A stretch of 64,000 nt of DNA from Spartobacteria bacterium LR76 (lineage in GTDB: Bacteria; Verrucomicrobiota; Verrucomicrobiia; Chthoniobacterales; Terrimicrobiaceae), in NCBI GenBank assembly GCA_003054655.1, contig QAYZ01000015.1:310001-374000 (forward strand), read 5' to 3'. Shown here in pieces: positions 1 to 10,011 of the stretch (the stretch's first letter is position 1; every line of letters starts with the position of its first letter). The translations under genes were made by a program, and so were the position numbers. The notes under the pieces are model-generated. The model was not told the origin of the DNA. It worked only from the letters and a program-made list of their open reading frames with translations, and ran no database searches.

Positions 1-2
1 TC

Positions 3-1988
3 TACGTGCGACAGGCGGATGGTTTCACCGCGCGCGTCCGGGAGGTCTTTCAGCCGTTTTTCTGGTGCAGTGGGGATGCTGGACTCGAACTCTCGGGCGG
101 GCTGCCCCTGAATCGCCTCATCCGCTGCGACTCCTGGGCGGAGTGCCAGGCCACCCGGTCGGAGGCCGCCAGCTTGCCGACCTTCTGGCTGAACGACCCG
201 GTGCAGCAGTATCTCACCCAGTCGGGGCGCACATTGTTCAAGGGAATGCTCTTCGAGGATCTGCGGCGCATGCAGATCGGTATTCAGACGGGGGAAAACG
301 GCCTGACCGCCATCGCGCTCAGCGACTCCAGCGGATGGGAGGAGGTTTTCCCCGTGCAGCCGGGGCTGGTGGAAAGCGAGCGGGCGGCGCTCGAGTGGCT
401 GTCTACTCAGATCGCCGAGCGCGATCCCGACGTGATCGAGGGGCACAATCTCTTCAAGGTCGATCTCGCCCTCCTCGCCGCCCGGGCGAAGAAGCTGAAA
501 ACCAAGCTGGCATGGGGACGCAGCGGCGAGGTGCTGAAATCCCGCCCCTCCCGCCTCCAGATCGCGGAGAAGACGATACAGTACCCGAAGTTCACCGTGC
601 CCGGTCGCCATCTCGTCGATACGTGGGTGCTCGCGCAGTATTACGACGTGTCGTCGCGGGAGCTGGAGAGCTTCGCGCTGGAACATGTTGCACAGCATTT
701 TGGCGTGGCGGACAAGGATTCGGCGGACGGACGCACGGCGCTCTCGATCGTGCGGGAAACCCGGTCGCTCGCGGCGGCGCTGAGCCGGAGCTACTTCATC
801 CAGGCGCAGATCTTTCCCTACAATTACCAGGACGTGATCATTCGCGGAAACGCGACGAAGATCGATGCGCTCTTCCTCCGCGAGTATCTGCGGCGCGGGC
901 ATTCGCTCCCGGATTATCCAGACGCGCGACCGTTCGAGGGCGGCTACACGGATATTTTCAAGACGGGGGTGATTCCCCACGTGTGGCACTGCGACGTGAC
1001 CTCGCTCTACCCGTCGGTGATCCTGTCCTTTGGCTACACCCCGACAGGCGACAAGCTGGACCTCTTCCGCAACCTCCTGAGTGAACTCCGCACCTTCCGC
1101 GTGGCGGCGAAAGCCGAGATGCGCCAGGCGGAAACCGCTCGCGAGCGCAGCCAGCTCGACGCGCTCCAGAGCACGTTCAAGATCCTGATCAATTCCTTCT
1201 ACGGCTACCTCGGCTTTGCGCAGGGGCATTTTGCCGACTTCGACGTGGCGGAAGCCGTGACGGCGAAAGGCCGCGAACTCCTGCGCCTGATGGTCGACTG
1301 GCTGGGCAAACAGGGCGCGGAGGTGATCGAGATCGACACCGATGGCATTTACTTCCATCCGCCAGAAGGCGCCGAAGCCGAGATGCTCCAGAAGGGACTC
1401 ACTGCGGAGCTGCCGGAAGGCATTGATGTGGAATTCGACGAGCGGTACACCGCGATGTTCAGCTACAAGGCGAAGAACTACGCGCTGCTCCACGAGGATG
1501 GCTCGATGTCGATCAAGGGTGCGGCACTCAAGTCGCGCGGGATGGAGCCATTTCTCCGCGATTATCTCGAGCAATTCGTTCGTCGACTCCTAGAGGGCAA
1601 GCCTCGCGAGGCTGGAGCGCTGCGCGACGAGGTCGAGGGACGGTTGCGCCGAGGGGAGTTTTCCATCGAGGCGCTGGCCAAGACCGAGGCGCTCCAGGAT
1701 TCCGTCGCATCGTACCAAAAGAAAATCAGCGCCTCATCCCGCAACCGGGCGGCGGCGTTCGAACTCGCGATCAAGAGCGGGCGCGACTACCAGGCGGGTG
1801 ACCAGGTGAGCTATTACATCACCGGGACCAAGAAGAAGGTCGTCGCCTACGAAAACGCACGGCTCGCCTCGGAGTGGAATCCCGAGGCGCGCGATGAAAA
1901 CGTCGAGTACTACGCGGGCAAGCTGCACGAACTGGCGAAGAAATTTGCCGAATTCTCGGAAAGCCCGGATGACCTGCCGCTGCTCTAG
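3..1988 (+). CDS. Family B DNA polymerase (5' end outside window)
   Basis: DNA-dependent DNA polymerase of family B, probably a repair or translesion polymerase. The reading frame is open to the left edge (a Tyr codon precedes the GTG at 6), so the true start is probably upstream. Counting from GTG 6, polymerase motif A is DVTSLYPSVI (catalytic Asp330), motif B is KILINSFYG (392-400), and motif C is IDTDGIY (Asp444, Asp446). An RNase-H-like exonuclease region precedes them: Exo II is GHNLFKVD (147-153) and an Exo III-like DTWVLAQYYD lies at 205-214. The Exo I segment reads MQIGIQT (89-95), where relatives have MQ(L/I)DIET, so both acidic residues appear replaced (Asp to Gly, Glu to Gln). The polymerase site looks intact; proofreading is probably lost. 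It converges on tyrS with 6 bp between stops. Confidence 0.9.
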   Translation, partial: YVRQADGFTARVREVFQPFFWCSGDAGLELSGGLPLNRLIRCDSWAECQATRSEAASLPTFWLNDPVQQYLTQSGRTLFKGMLFEDLRRMQIGIQTGENGLTAIALSDSSGWEEVFPVQPGLVESERAALEWLSTQIAERDPDVIEGHNLFKVDLALLAARAKKLKTKLAWGRSGEVLKSRPSRLQIAEKTIQYPKFTVPGRHLVDTWVLAQYYDVSSRELESFALEHVAQHFGVADKDSADGRTALSIVRETRSLAAALSRSYFIQAQIFPYNYQDVIIRGNATKIDALFLREYLRRGHSLPDYPDARPFEGGYTDIFKTGVIPHVWHCDVTSLYPSVILSFGYTPTGDKLDLFRNLLSELRTFRVAAKAEMRQAETARERSQLDALQSTFKILINSFYGYLGFAQGHFADFDVAEAVTAKGRELLRLMVDWLGKQGAEVIEIDTDGIYFHPPEGAEAEMLQKGLTAELPEGIDVEFDERYTAMFSYKAKNYALLHEDGSMSIKGAALKSRGMEPFLRDYLEQFVRRLLEGKPREAGALRDEVEGRLRRGEFSIEALAKTEALQDSVASYQKKISASSRNRAAAFELAIKSGRDYQAGDQVSYYITGTKKKVVAYENARLASEWNPEARDENVEYYAGKLHELAKKFAEFSESPDDLPLL

Positions 1989-1994
1989 CCAGGC

Positions 1995-3167
1995 TTAACC
2001 GATGCGGACGGCGCGGGTCTTGTCCAGACGCAGGACACCGGCCTCACCCTCGGCCAGCACGGCCTTGAGGTCACCGATCTTCTCGCCCTTCCACTGCACG
2101 CTGCCGCCTTCAATCAGACGGCGGGCGTCGCTGCGGGATTTGGCAATACCAAAGCACTTCGCGTAGGCCTCGACGACGAGGCTGAGGAAATCGCGCGCTT
2201 CGCCCGGTGTGTAGGCCGGGAGGTCAGCGTGATCGAGGTCCTTCTTGCTGAAGCGGGTCTCAAAATCGGTGCGGGCGGCGAGGGCTTCCTCGTCCGAGTG
2301 GAAGCGTGCGGCGACGCGCTGGGCGAGAGCCTTCTTGGCCTCCATGGGGTGCGCGTCGGCAGGCAGCGTCTCCTTCAGCAGGATCTGGTAATAGCGCACC
2401 ATGAGCTCGTCGCTGATGCTCATGATCTTGCCAAACATGTCGTGAGCGCTTTCGTTGAGAGCCACATAGTTGCCGAGGCTCTTGCTCATCTTCTGCTTGC
2501 CGTCGAGCCCCTCGAGGATGGGCATGACCATGGCGACCTGCTGGGGCATTCCCTCCTCCCGCTGGAGATCGCGACCGACCATGATGTTGAAAAGCTGGTC
2601 GGTGCCGCCGAGTTCCACGTCGGCGCGGATCTTCACAGAATCCCACCCCTGCATGATCGGGTACTGGATCTCGTGGGCGCGAATGGGCTGACCGCGATCC
2701 AGACGATCGCGGAAGTCCTCGCGGACGAGCATCTGCTGGAGCGTGACGCGGCTGTTGAGCTTGATGACCTCGTCGAAGCTCATCGCCTCGAACCACTCGC
2801 CGTTGAAGACGATCTTCGAGCGTTCGCGGCTGAGAATCTTGAACGCCTGCTCCTGGTAGCTCTTCGCGTTGGAAAGCACCTGCTCGTGCGTGAGCTGCGG
2901 GCGGGTGACGGAGCGTCCGCTCGGGTCGCCGATCATCGCGGTGAAGTCACCAATGATGAGGATGGCCTCGTGGCCGAGGTCCTGAAATTCCCGCAGCTTG
3001 GAAAGCGAAATGCTGTGGCCGAGGTGAATGTCGGGCGCGGTGGGATCGACGCCGAGCTTTACGCGCAGGGGGCGATTTTCGCCGAGTTTGGCGCGGAGAT
3101 CATCGGGGCTGAGAACTTTTTCACAGCCGCGGCAAAGTATATCAAAGGCGTCGGAGGTGGTCTGCAT
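1995..3167 (-). CDS. tyrS: Tyrosyl-tRNA synthetase
   Basis: Charges tRNA-Tyr with tyrosine in the cytoplasm. The 390-residue protein has the class I signatures HLGH (48-51, the HIGH motif) within DPTAPDIHLGH, GGTDQ (187-191) in the tyrosine site, and KMSKS (226-230). The C-terminal 60 residues, ending near GGSVQWKGEKIGDL, form an S4-type RNA-binding domain. Length and motif spelling fit the longer bacterial TyrRS type. The ATG at 3167 gives a complete N-terminus. It is last in a tight minus-strand series after a small secreted protein (22-bp gap) and a giant TPR protein, so it may be co-transcribed with them, though an internal promoter is likely for an essential gene. Confidence 0.97.
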   Translation of the reverse strand: MQTTSDAFDILCRGCEKVLSPDDLRAKLGENRPLRVKLGVDPTAPDIHLGHSISLSKLREFQDLGHEAILIIGDFTAMIGDPSGRSVTRPQLTHEQVLSNAKSYQEQAFKILSRERSKIVFNGEWFEAMSFDEVIKLNSRVTLQQMLVREDFRDRLDRGQPIRAHEIQYPIMQGWDSVKIRADVELGGTDQLFNIMVGRDLQREEGMPQQVAMVMPILEGLDGKQKMSKSLGNYVALNESAHDMFGKIMSISDELMVRYYQILLKETLPADAHPMEAKKALAQRVAARFHSDEEALAARTDFETRFSKKDLDHADLPAYTPGEARDFLSLVVEAYAKCFGIAKSRSDARRLIEGGSVQWKGEKIGDLKAVLAEGEAGVLRLDKTRAVRIG

Positions 3168-3189
3168 CGCTAAAATCCTAAAAAAACCG

Positions 3190-3729
3190 TCAGCGGTTCT
3201 TGTTCAGGATTTTGCGCACCTCGTCAATGGTAAGCTCTTTTTGATTGGACTGCTGATCGAGAGCCTTCTGCGATTTTCCCTGCACGAGGAAAGGCCGGGT
3301 CTCGGTCGGACCCTCCATTGAGTCGACTGGTACGCGGTTGGTTTCCGAGAAGGATTTCACCCGCGCCGGGTCGGTAAGAAACTGCTTTTCCGTCGCCTTG
3401 AGCTCGTATTTCGTGGAGAGGTTATCCTGTGAGGTCTTGAAAACCTTGCGACCAAACCACGGATTCTTGATCCCGAAAAACGACCGGGTATTGGAATACG
3501 ATCCGGCATCGAAGTCCTTCTCGCCGGAATACGTCCCGGCCTTTACCTTGGCATCCGCGGGCAAGACACTCGCTTTATTGAACTGCTTGTCAGCCAGAGG
3601 GTTGGCCCAACCCTCCCCCGGTTTCATTGGGACGTAATTAAGCCTTTGGGCGAGGGTCCGCTCCTGCTCCTGCGCACATAAAACGCCCGCGACGAGCGAG
3701 CATGCAAGCAGGAGGCAAGGGAGGCGCAT
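3190..3729 (-). CDS. Hypothetical secreted protein
   Basis: Not a family I recognise. The ATG at 3729 gives a 179-residue protein starting MRLPCLLLACSLVAGVLCAQ, a typical signal peptide with cleavage after Ala (LCA|QEQ). An upstream in-frame ATG at 3747 would put six extra residues in front and spoil the signal peptide. The mature part is charged, has no membrane segment, and ends in a Lys/Gln-rich tail with KELTIDEVRKILNKNR. It lies 18 bp after the giant TPR gene and 22 bp before tyrS on the same strand. Probably periplasmic; function unknown. Confidence 0.75.
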   Translation of the reverse strand: MRLPCLLLACSLVAGVLCAQEQERTLAQRLNYVPMKPGEGWANPLADKQFNKASVLPADAKVKAGTYSGEKDFDAGSYSNTRSFFGIKNPWFGRKVFKTSQDNLSTKYELKATEKQFLTDPARVKSFSETNRVPVDSMEGPTETRPFLVQGKSQKALDQQSNQKELTIDEVRKILNKNR

Positions 3730-3747
3730 GGGGGGGATGCTACACAT

Positions 3748-6700
3748 TTATGCGCTGTCGGGCAAGCGGGGTGAAGCCCGCAGGGAATCGAGCATCGACT
3801 GGGCTGCCCGCCGATCTTCCGGCGTCGCGTAGGATTTCACCGTGGTTTCGAGGACCTTGATCGCCTGGGCGGGCTGGCCGTTCTTCATCAGCGCCCGGGC
3901 ATAGGCGCGGGAGTAGTCGAACTCTCCCGGCTGCAGGCGATGAGCCTCCGCCCACGCCGCGAGGGGGGATTTGCCCTCGGTCTCGAGCTGGGCGGCATAT
4001 CGGGACTGAAACGCAGCCGCAGCCGCCTGAACGTCCCAGAGGGTATTACCGGGAGCGACGGAACTCCAGACCCTGGCCATCCTGGCCCAGTCGAGCAGTT
4101 CCAATCGCTGCAATCCGGCACGGACATCGGGCTGTCGAAGCGACTCGGGATGAGCGATAACCCAGGCCCTGGCGGCGTCCGCGTCGCCCCGAGCCACGAG
4201 GTCGGCAAAGATCGCCGCCCGGTAATCGAGACGGGTCTGGAAGGAGAGAGACTGGAGCATCTCATCAGCCTGCCCGGCCTCGCCAAGAGCCTCATAATAG
4301 TCGGCGAGCAAACGTCCGGTCACGTGCTGCGGCCAACGCTCCGCGAGCATCCTCAGGACGATGCCTGCATCCGAGATGCGGCCGCGCTCGAGCCAGTTTG
4401 CCGCCACCTGCGCCCACACGGCACCCGTGCCCGCCTCGGCGGGAAAGTACCCGTCCATCGCGCGGAGCTGGGCGGCAGCGAGGTCGGGTTGATTGGTCCG
4501 GGCATAGAATCGCGCCAGATCGAGCCTGCGAGCAGGATCGATCGAGGCGACCGCATCGATGCGCGCAAGGATATCCGCCACCGGCTTACCCTGCCGCCAT
4601 CTCGCCTCGGCCAGCGTCAGGTCGGTGGCGGCATCGCCATCGGAACGCTGCATGCTCGCGTCCAGCACTCGCTCGGCCAGGGCGTATTGCCTTTCCTCCA
4701 TGAGACGCTGGGCGAGCAGCCTCCAGGCGGCGGGCTGGAAGTTCCGATCCGTCAGATACTCCTCCAGGAGCGCCGGCATCTGATCGAACCGGGCCTCCTC
4801 AAAGGCGAGATGAATGAGCATCTCGCCCGCGAAATACTGCCCGGCACCCTGCCGCCACTCGGCAGCCAGCTCCTTGCGAAAGTCGTCCTGCCTCTTATCG
4901 CGCGAGGCGAGATTTTTGCGAAAGAGATAATATGCGGGGATGAGGGCGGGGTACTGGGAGGCAAGCGCCTGCAGTCTCGCCATTTCCTCGGCCCGCACCT
5001 CGGGCGGCAGCAGGGGCTGGGAGAGAATGTAGTTCGAGACGGCGTTGAACTGCTCCCGGGATTGCTTGTAGCGCGCACGCAAGTCGCGCAGCCGTCCGCG
5101 CCATTCCTCGGGCGACTCCGGCAGCCTCTGGGCGGCGGAATCAAGTCCGTCCTCCTTGAGCACCCTCTCGGCGAGTTCCTTGCGCCGTTGATCGCCGATG
5201 GTGTCGGCGAGCGCTGCCAGCCGCTGGGCGGCCACAGCGCGATTCGGTCCCACGGAGGATGCCTGCTTTTCCAGAATGACCGCAGCCTCGCGCTCACGGC
5301 CAAACCGGGCGAGCAGGTCGGAGAGATTCATGATGTAGGGCCCCGGGTCCGAGGCGGCGGCTATCGCCGTCTCCAGGACGGTCAGCGCCTCGCGATGCCG
5401 TCCCAGCCGGCTGAGGGCCTGGGCATATTGCAGATTGAAGGCTGGTGACATTGCGCCCGGACCCGATATGCGCTGCATGAGGGCGAGTTCCTCATCAACC
5501 GCCCCATCCTGCTGGCTGCCGATGGCCAGGCGCAGCGCCGCATGGGTCGCCGCGATCCGCAGGGGAACGGAGGCTCCTGGCTCCAGCGACTTCAAGACAA
5601 GCCGGCGCAGGGGAGCGCGAGCGCGTTTTTCGCCAGTGAAGGTGAAAAGCGTGATGACCGCGGTATCGTCCAGCACAGGCTGCGAGGCCAGGAAGTCAAT
5701 GAGGAACGCCGCCCTCTCCCCCTGCGAAGCGGCCAGCAACTGCCTGATGGCCTGCAGCACATCCTCCGTGCGAGCGCCTCCCGCGCTCCACTCCCCCGCC
5801 AGATACGCCGTGGAGGTATGCTCGTCATTGATGAGGCGGTTCTGCACGAGCATCGACATGGCTCCGTGCGAGAAATCCTCGCCGCGCAGGACAGCCAGCG
5901 CCTTGTCCTCTGCGAGACTGGTGCGATAAAGGTCGCGGGCAAGACGATTCATCCCCCAGCGCTCCAACTGCCCCCCGCCCAGTTGCACGATGTCGGTCCA
6001 CGCCGCCTCCTGCACACCGCGAGAAGCCTGGAAGGCTTCCTCCAGTCGCTTCCTGGCTCTATCGTAATCCCCGGCCAATGCCGCCAGGAAGGCCCCGGCG
6101 GCCCCGGCAAAACCCGGTTTATGAACGGCGGCGGCGTGCTGGAGGATCTTTGCCTCAAAGGCGGCACGCTCCGGCGGGGGCGTCAGCATCCAGCGCGCGC
6201 GCAGGGCGGCAAAAAACGGCCTCGCATAGGAAATATCCCCGGGTGAAAGAGCCAGTGCATTATCGAAGGCAGCCCTCGCCGCGTCGGGCTGGCGCAGGTT
6301 CAGCCTCCAAGTGCCGATTTCGATCCAGGCCTGGGCCGCCTGTTCCGAGGGAAAGGAGGCGGGGATGGACCCGGCCAGCCAGCAGGCCAGTCGCACTTGT
6401 CCTTGAGAAGCGAGTGTGCGGCAAACCTCCCAGCGGGCCGAGGCGGGGGCGGAACCGATCAACGTGGTCAACTCCTTCGCCGGAGGCTGCCACCCTCGCT
6501 CCAGGAGAAAGGTCAGGGCCGCCTGGAAGGACTTCCACCGTGCGTTCGACTGATCGGGCGGCTGGCCAAGATAAGCGGAAAGCTCCGGCCAGGCCCCGGC
6601 ATCCAGGGCGAGAATCATCAGGTGCTCCGCACGAGGGGAAAAGGCATCGCGTTTCGCCGCAGACCCGGCGGACTCGCGAATCGCAGCACCCTTGTCCCCG

Positions 6701-9700
6701 GAAAAATACAGCGCCCATACCCGCTCGGAAGGGTCAGTCAATGAAGCAATCCATTCCGCCCGCTTCGGGCTGTCGGCCAGCATGCGGCCCAGGTCGCGAA
6801 TCGCCAACAGGCGAACGCCGCGCGCATCGGCCTCGGATGGCCGGGGCCAGGATTCGCGAGGAAGGCCAAGGGCGACCGGGGTGGCCGGCGCGATGGAAAG
6901 TTCATCCCCGGAGTCGTAAGCCGGGGGAATCGGCAGGACCATGGCCGCAGCGGCGGCTGGCGGCGTGACGGCAAGCAGCTTCTCCAGGTCCGTGGCCGCC
7001 TGGAGCCTGTCGCCTCTCTCGCCCGCGAGCCGGCCCAGTTTCAAAAGAATGGCTGGCTGGTTTCCGGCGAGATCACCCGCCATGCGATAGCTGCGCTCCG
7101 ACTCCTCGAATCGTCCGTCGCGCTCCTGGAACTGGGCCACGGCCAGAAGCGCGGCAGGCTCTCGTGCGAAACGCCTTGCGATCGCAGCCCAGGCCTCCCG
7201 CGCCTGAGACCAGAGGCCGGCCTTTTCCAGATACTCCGCACGTTGCTGCCAGACGGAAAGATCGGGTTCCTTCTCCAGGGCAACCAGCAATCCGGTCAGC
7301 CGGGCCGCATCGCCCCAGTTGCCCGCCTGCACCGCTTCGGCGACGGCAGCTTTCAGGGACTCCTCGTCGCGCGGCAGGGATGCCGCCAGCTCTCCACCCG
7401 CCTCGCGCGCCTCCTCGGTCCGCCCGGCGGCCCGCAGGGAGTCCGCCTGGGCCTGTTTCCAGAAAACGTCGCCGGAGCGTGTTGCCTTGTCCTTGAGAAT
7501 TTCCAGCCAGACATCGGTAAGCTGGTGATCGCTGGAGTAAGCAGCGGCTGCCCGCGACAACTCGGCCCGGGCATCGGCATTGCGTTCGCTCTCGCAGGCA
7601 GCGGCCAGGAAATCGAGGACGCGGGCAAACTGCTGCAATCGGGAGGCCGCTCCGAGAATGGACTGAACGAGCGAGCGCTTGGCGCCGGGCGGGGCCAGTC
7701 GATACGCCGAGAGCCACGTTTCCAGCGCCGCAAACCAGTTTCCTCCAGCCTGCTGGGCGAAGGCCACGTCGGCGAGAGCCTGCCAGTCCCTGGGATTATC
7801 CCTCTGGATGTTCTCAAAAATCGCAAGCGCCTGCTCGGGCTGTCCGCGCTCGATCTCCAGGTATCCGATGCGCCGCTGCAGGGCGGTCACCTCGGAGGGT
7901 TCCGCCGTCTTGACCAAGCGGGCTAGCTGGGCAATCGCGCCATCATAGCGTCCATCAGCCACCAGGGCGTCGACGAAGGCATTGCGAAGCGGGCGGGAGG
8001 ACGGATAAAGCGACAGGGCCGTGGCGAGCGTTTGCTGATAGCTGTCCGTGGCGCGAAGGAACCGCTGCCATCGGGCGAGACGCAGCCAGTCCGTCTCATT
8101 GCCGCCATTGCGAGCGCGCTGCGACAGGGTATCCATCACGGATCGAAGACGGCGCTGGCCGCCCGGCTCGAACGTTGAGGAACCAGCGGATATCGCCTGC
8201 AGATCGGAAATCAGCGAGCGATCGGCCTCCTCACCGATATCGCCCGGGAGCAAGGCGGCCTGTACGAGGATATCGCCCGCCTCGGCTGTCTGTCCCTTGC
8301 GCACCAGCAGCCGCGAGAGCGCCAGGGCATTTCCCGGAGAGGGTGCCGCCGCGAACGCCTGATAGGCCCAGGGAAGCGCCAGGGAGAGAAGGTTCGCGTC
8401 CTGGTAAAATACCACAAACCGGGCGGCTGCGGCCCCCTGTTCCTCCCTGGTCAGCTTGTCCATGGGGAACCGGCGCAATGTCTTCTCGGCAGCGTTGTAG
8501 TTTCCCCGATCGGCCTCAAACTGTGCAACGCCCAGCACGGCATCCACCGAACGCGGGGCGGCCTGCGCGGCGCGTTCAAGCTCGCGCCCAAGTGCCTCAT
8601 CGAGATGGAGCCGGCGATAAAAATCCTGCGCCCGCTCATGTATCGCCTCATCCCCCTTTTGCGAAGCGACGAACTGCTCGACCATCTTTCCCGCCTCGGC
8701 AGGCCGTCCCTGGAGAGCTGCCACCTCCGCCTGGAGAAACAGGGTGTCGGCATCCGGCGTACGCCCGGAGGATGCCGTGCGGCAGAGCGCCGCAGCAGCA
8801 TCGAGATCACCTACGGCCAGAGCCAGCCTGGCCGCTTCGCGCTGGAGGGCCAGATCCTGGGGGCGTGCGGCGGCGGCCTGCGCCGTCCACTTGAAGCGTT
8901 TCGCTCCATCGCCCCGGTATTGATAAAATGCCGCCAGGCGGAGCGCCGGACCGACAGCGGAAGGTTCCGCCGCAGCCGCCATCAGCAGGGAGGCCTCGAG
9001 TTGCGGCAGGCGTCCGGAGCGGTCCGCCAGAGTATAGACGCGCTCCTGAATCTCCCGGGTCTTCCAGTGTCCCTCCCCCAGAAGCGAGAGGGCTTTTTCC
9101 TGATCCTCGGCAGCGGCTGCCAGATCGCCGCCCTTTTCCGCTGCCCGCGAGGCTGCCTCCCAGGCTTCCACGCGCCGGGACGGAGCCGCCGCCGCCGCGA
9201 TTTCGCGCCAGTAACCGGCAGCCGACGGCCAGTCTCCGGCGACGGAGGCGGACTTCGCGAGTTTTTCCAGGAGCGTCAGATCGCCAGGAGCGAGGCCGAG
9301 CGCCTGCTTCCATGCCTTCGACGCACTGGCAGAATCTCCCGCCTTGGCCCAAATCTCGCCTACCCCGATCCAAAGCACCGGGTCCTGCAATGACGTTGCC
9401 GACTTTTCCAGGAGCCGGGCCGCATCGGCAGGGCGGCCCGCCTCCGCCGTCCAGCCAGCCAGCAACATGGCGGCGGCAGCGCTCGATGCGGCGAGCGGCT
9501 CAACAAGCTTGACCGCCTCATCGCGATGGCCGCCGAGCGCCAGGACCTGAGCACAGAGCAAGGGGGAGTCCTTGGCGCGCTGGCGGGCCAGCTCGATCAA
9601 CTGCGCCGACTCTCCCTGCTTGTCATACAGGCTCCACAGACGCTCAAGCGAGGCAGTCTGGGTGGGATTGGCCACGAGGATCGTCCAATATCGGTCGGCC

Positions 9701-9774
9701 AGACGCTGACCGGAGGGATCGAGGGCAAAGGCCGTCCCCAGCGAGAAAACGAAAACCGCTGCGCGCCTCAACAT
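3748..9774 (-). CDS. Giant secreted TPR-repeat protein
   Basis: A 2008-residue protein built almost entirely of tetratricopeptide-like helical repeats. Many repeats show the alternating W..LA..Y...G....A pattern, for example LWIGVGEIWAKAGDSASASKA near the N-terminus and FDYSRAYARALMKNGQPAQA near the C-terminus. I chose the ATG at 9774 because it opens MLRRAAVFVFSLGTAFALD, a convincing signal peptide; 41 residues of open frame upstream look non-coding. No enzymatic motif and no C-terminal sorting signal were seen. Such superhelical proteins act as protein-interaction scaffolds in the periplasm or at the envelope. It heads an operon-like run with the secreted protein at 3190-3729 and tyrS. The length is unusual for a bacterial TPR protein. 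Confidence 0.85.
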   Translation of the reverse strand: MLRRAAVFVFSLGTAFALDPSGQRLADRYWTILVANPTQTASLERLWSLYDKQGESAQLIELARQRAKDSPLLCAQVLALGGHRDEAVKLVEPLAASSAAAAMLLAGWTAEAGRPADAARLLEKSATSLQDPVLWIGVGEIWAKAGDSASASKAWKQALGLAPGDLTLLEKLAKSASVAGDWPSAAGYWREIAAAAAPSRRVEAWEAASRAAEKGGDLAAAAEDQEKALSLLGEGHWKTREIQERVYTLADRSGRLPQLEASLLMAAAAEPSAVGPALRLAAFYQYRGDGAKRFKWTAQAAAARPQDLALQREAARLALAVGDLDAAAALCRTASSGRTPDADTLFLQAEVAALQGRPAEAGKMVEQFVASQKGDEAIHERAQDFYRRLHLDEALGRELERAAQAAPRSVDAVLGVAQFEADRGNYNAAEKTLRRFPMDKLTREEQGAAAARFVVFYQDANLLSLALPWAYQAFAAAPSPGNALALSRLLVRKGQTAEAGDILVQAALLPGDIGEEADRSLISDLQAISAGSSTFEPGGQRRLRSVMDTLSQRARNGGNETDWLRLARWQRFLRATDSYQQTLATALSLYPSSRPLRNAFVDALVADGRYDGAIAQLARLVKTAEPSEVTALQRRIGYLEIERGQPEQALAIFENIQRDNPRDWQALADVAFAQQAGGNWFAALETWLSAYRLAPPGAKRSLVQSILGAASRLQQFARVLDFLAAACESERNADARAELSRAAAAYSSDHQLTDVWLEILKDKATRSGDVFWKQAQADSLRAAGRTEEAREAGGELAASLPRDEESLKAAVAEAVQAGNWGDAARLTGLLVALEKEPDLSVWQQRAEYLEKAGLWSQAREAWAAIARRFAREPAALLAVAQFQERDGRFEESERSYRMAGDLAGNQPAILLKLGRLAGERGDRLQAATDLEKLLAVTPPAAAAAMVLPIPPAYDSGDELSIAPATPVALGLPRESWPRPSEADARGVRLLAIRDLGRMLADSPKRAEWIASLTDPSERVWALYFSGDKGAAIRESAGSAAKRDAFSPRAEHLMILALDAGAWPELSAYLGQPPDQSNARWKSFQAALTFLLERGWQPPAKELTTLIGSAPASARWEVCRTLASQGQVRLACWLAGSIPASFPSEQAAQAWIEIGTWRLNLRQPDAARAAFDNALALSPGDISYARPFFAALRARWMLTPPPERAAFEAKILQHAAAVHKPGFAGAAGAFLAALAGDYDRARKRLEEAFQASRGVQEAAWTDIVQLGGGQLERWGMNRLARDLYRTSLAEDKALAVLRGEDFSHGAMSMLVQNRLINDEHTSTAYLAGEWSAGGARTEDVLQAIRQLLAASQGERAAFLIDFLASQPVLDDTAVITLFTFTGEKRARAPLRRLVLKSLEPGASVPLRIAATHAALRLAIGSQQDGAVDEELALMQRISGPGAMSPAFNLQYAQALSRLGRHREALTVLETAIAAASDPGPYIMNLSDLLARFGREREAAVILEKQASSVGPNRAVAAQRLAALADTIGDQRRKELAERVLKEDGLDSAAQRLPESPEEWRGRLRDLRARYKQSREQFNAVSNYILSQPLLPPEVRAEEMARLQALASQYPALIPAYYLFRKNLASRDKRQDDFRKELAAEWRQGAGQYFAGEMLIHLAFEEARFDQMPALLEEYLTDRNFQPAAWRLLAQRLMEERQYALAERVLDASMQRSDGDAATDLTLAEARWRQGKPVADILARIDAVASIDPARRLDLARFYARTNQPDLAAAQLRAMDGYFPAEAGTGAVWAQVAANWLERGRISDAGIVLRMLAERWPQHVTGRLLADYYEALGEAGQADEMLQSLSFQTRLDYRAAIFADLVARGDADAARAWVIAHPESLRQPDVRAGLQRLELLDWARMARVWSSVAPGNTLWDVQAAAAAFQSRYAAQLETEGKSPLAAWAEAHRLQPGEFDYSRAYARALMKNGQPAQAIKVLETTVKSYATPEDRRAAQSMLDSLRASPRLPDSA

Positions 9775-10011
9775 GGCGCTACGGTACGCGATTGTCCGGG
9801 CCGGGCAACTCCCGGTATTCCCGAACCTTGCGAATGGTAACTGGCGAAATGGGAGGAACGCACAGACGGCAGGAGTGGTACGGCGAGCCTGTGTCATCTG
9901 AAGGATGAGAGGGAGGCGGCTCGCCTGAGCCTCCTTTCCCGTGATCCGCGGAGGAAAGCCGGGAGGTTAATGCCTGAGCCGGCTTGTCCGCTGGAATCTC
10001 CTCCGCGCGCC
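9775..10011. other. Intergenic region with one imperfect hairpin
   Basis: Holds the upstream region of the TPR gene and the downstream region of the DUF4412 gene. At 9912-9934 the sequence can fold through GGAGGC/GCCTCC with an inner GGCTC/GAGCC pairing. No clear T-tract follows on the minus strand, so I do not call it a terminator. No promoter elements are convincing. Confidence 0.4.

Noticed and set aside
2229-3173. Long open frame antisense to tyrS
   Set aside because: The opposite strand holds a complete TyrRS with all motifs; the antisense product is His/Val/Glu-rich with no domain, a common artefact in high-GC genes.
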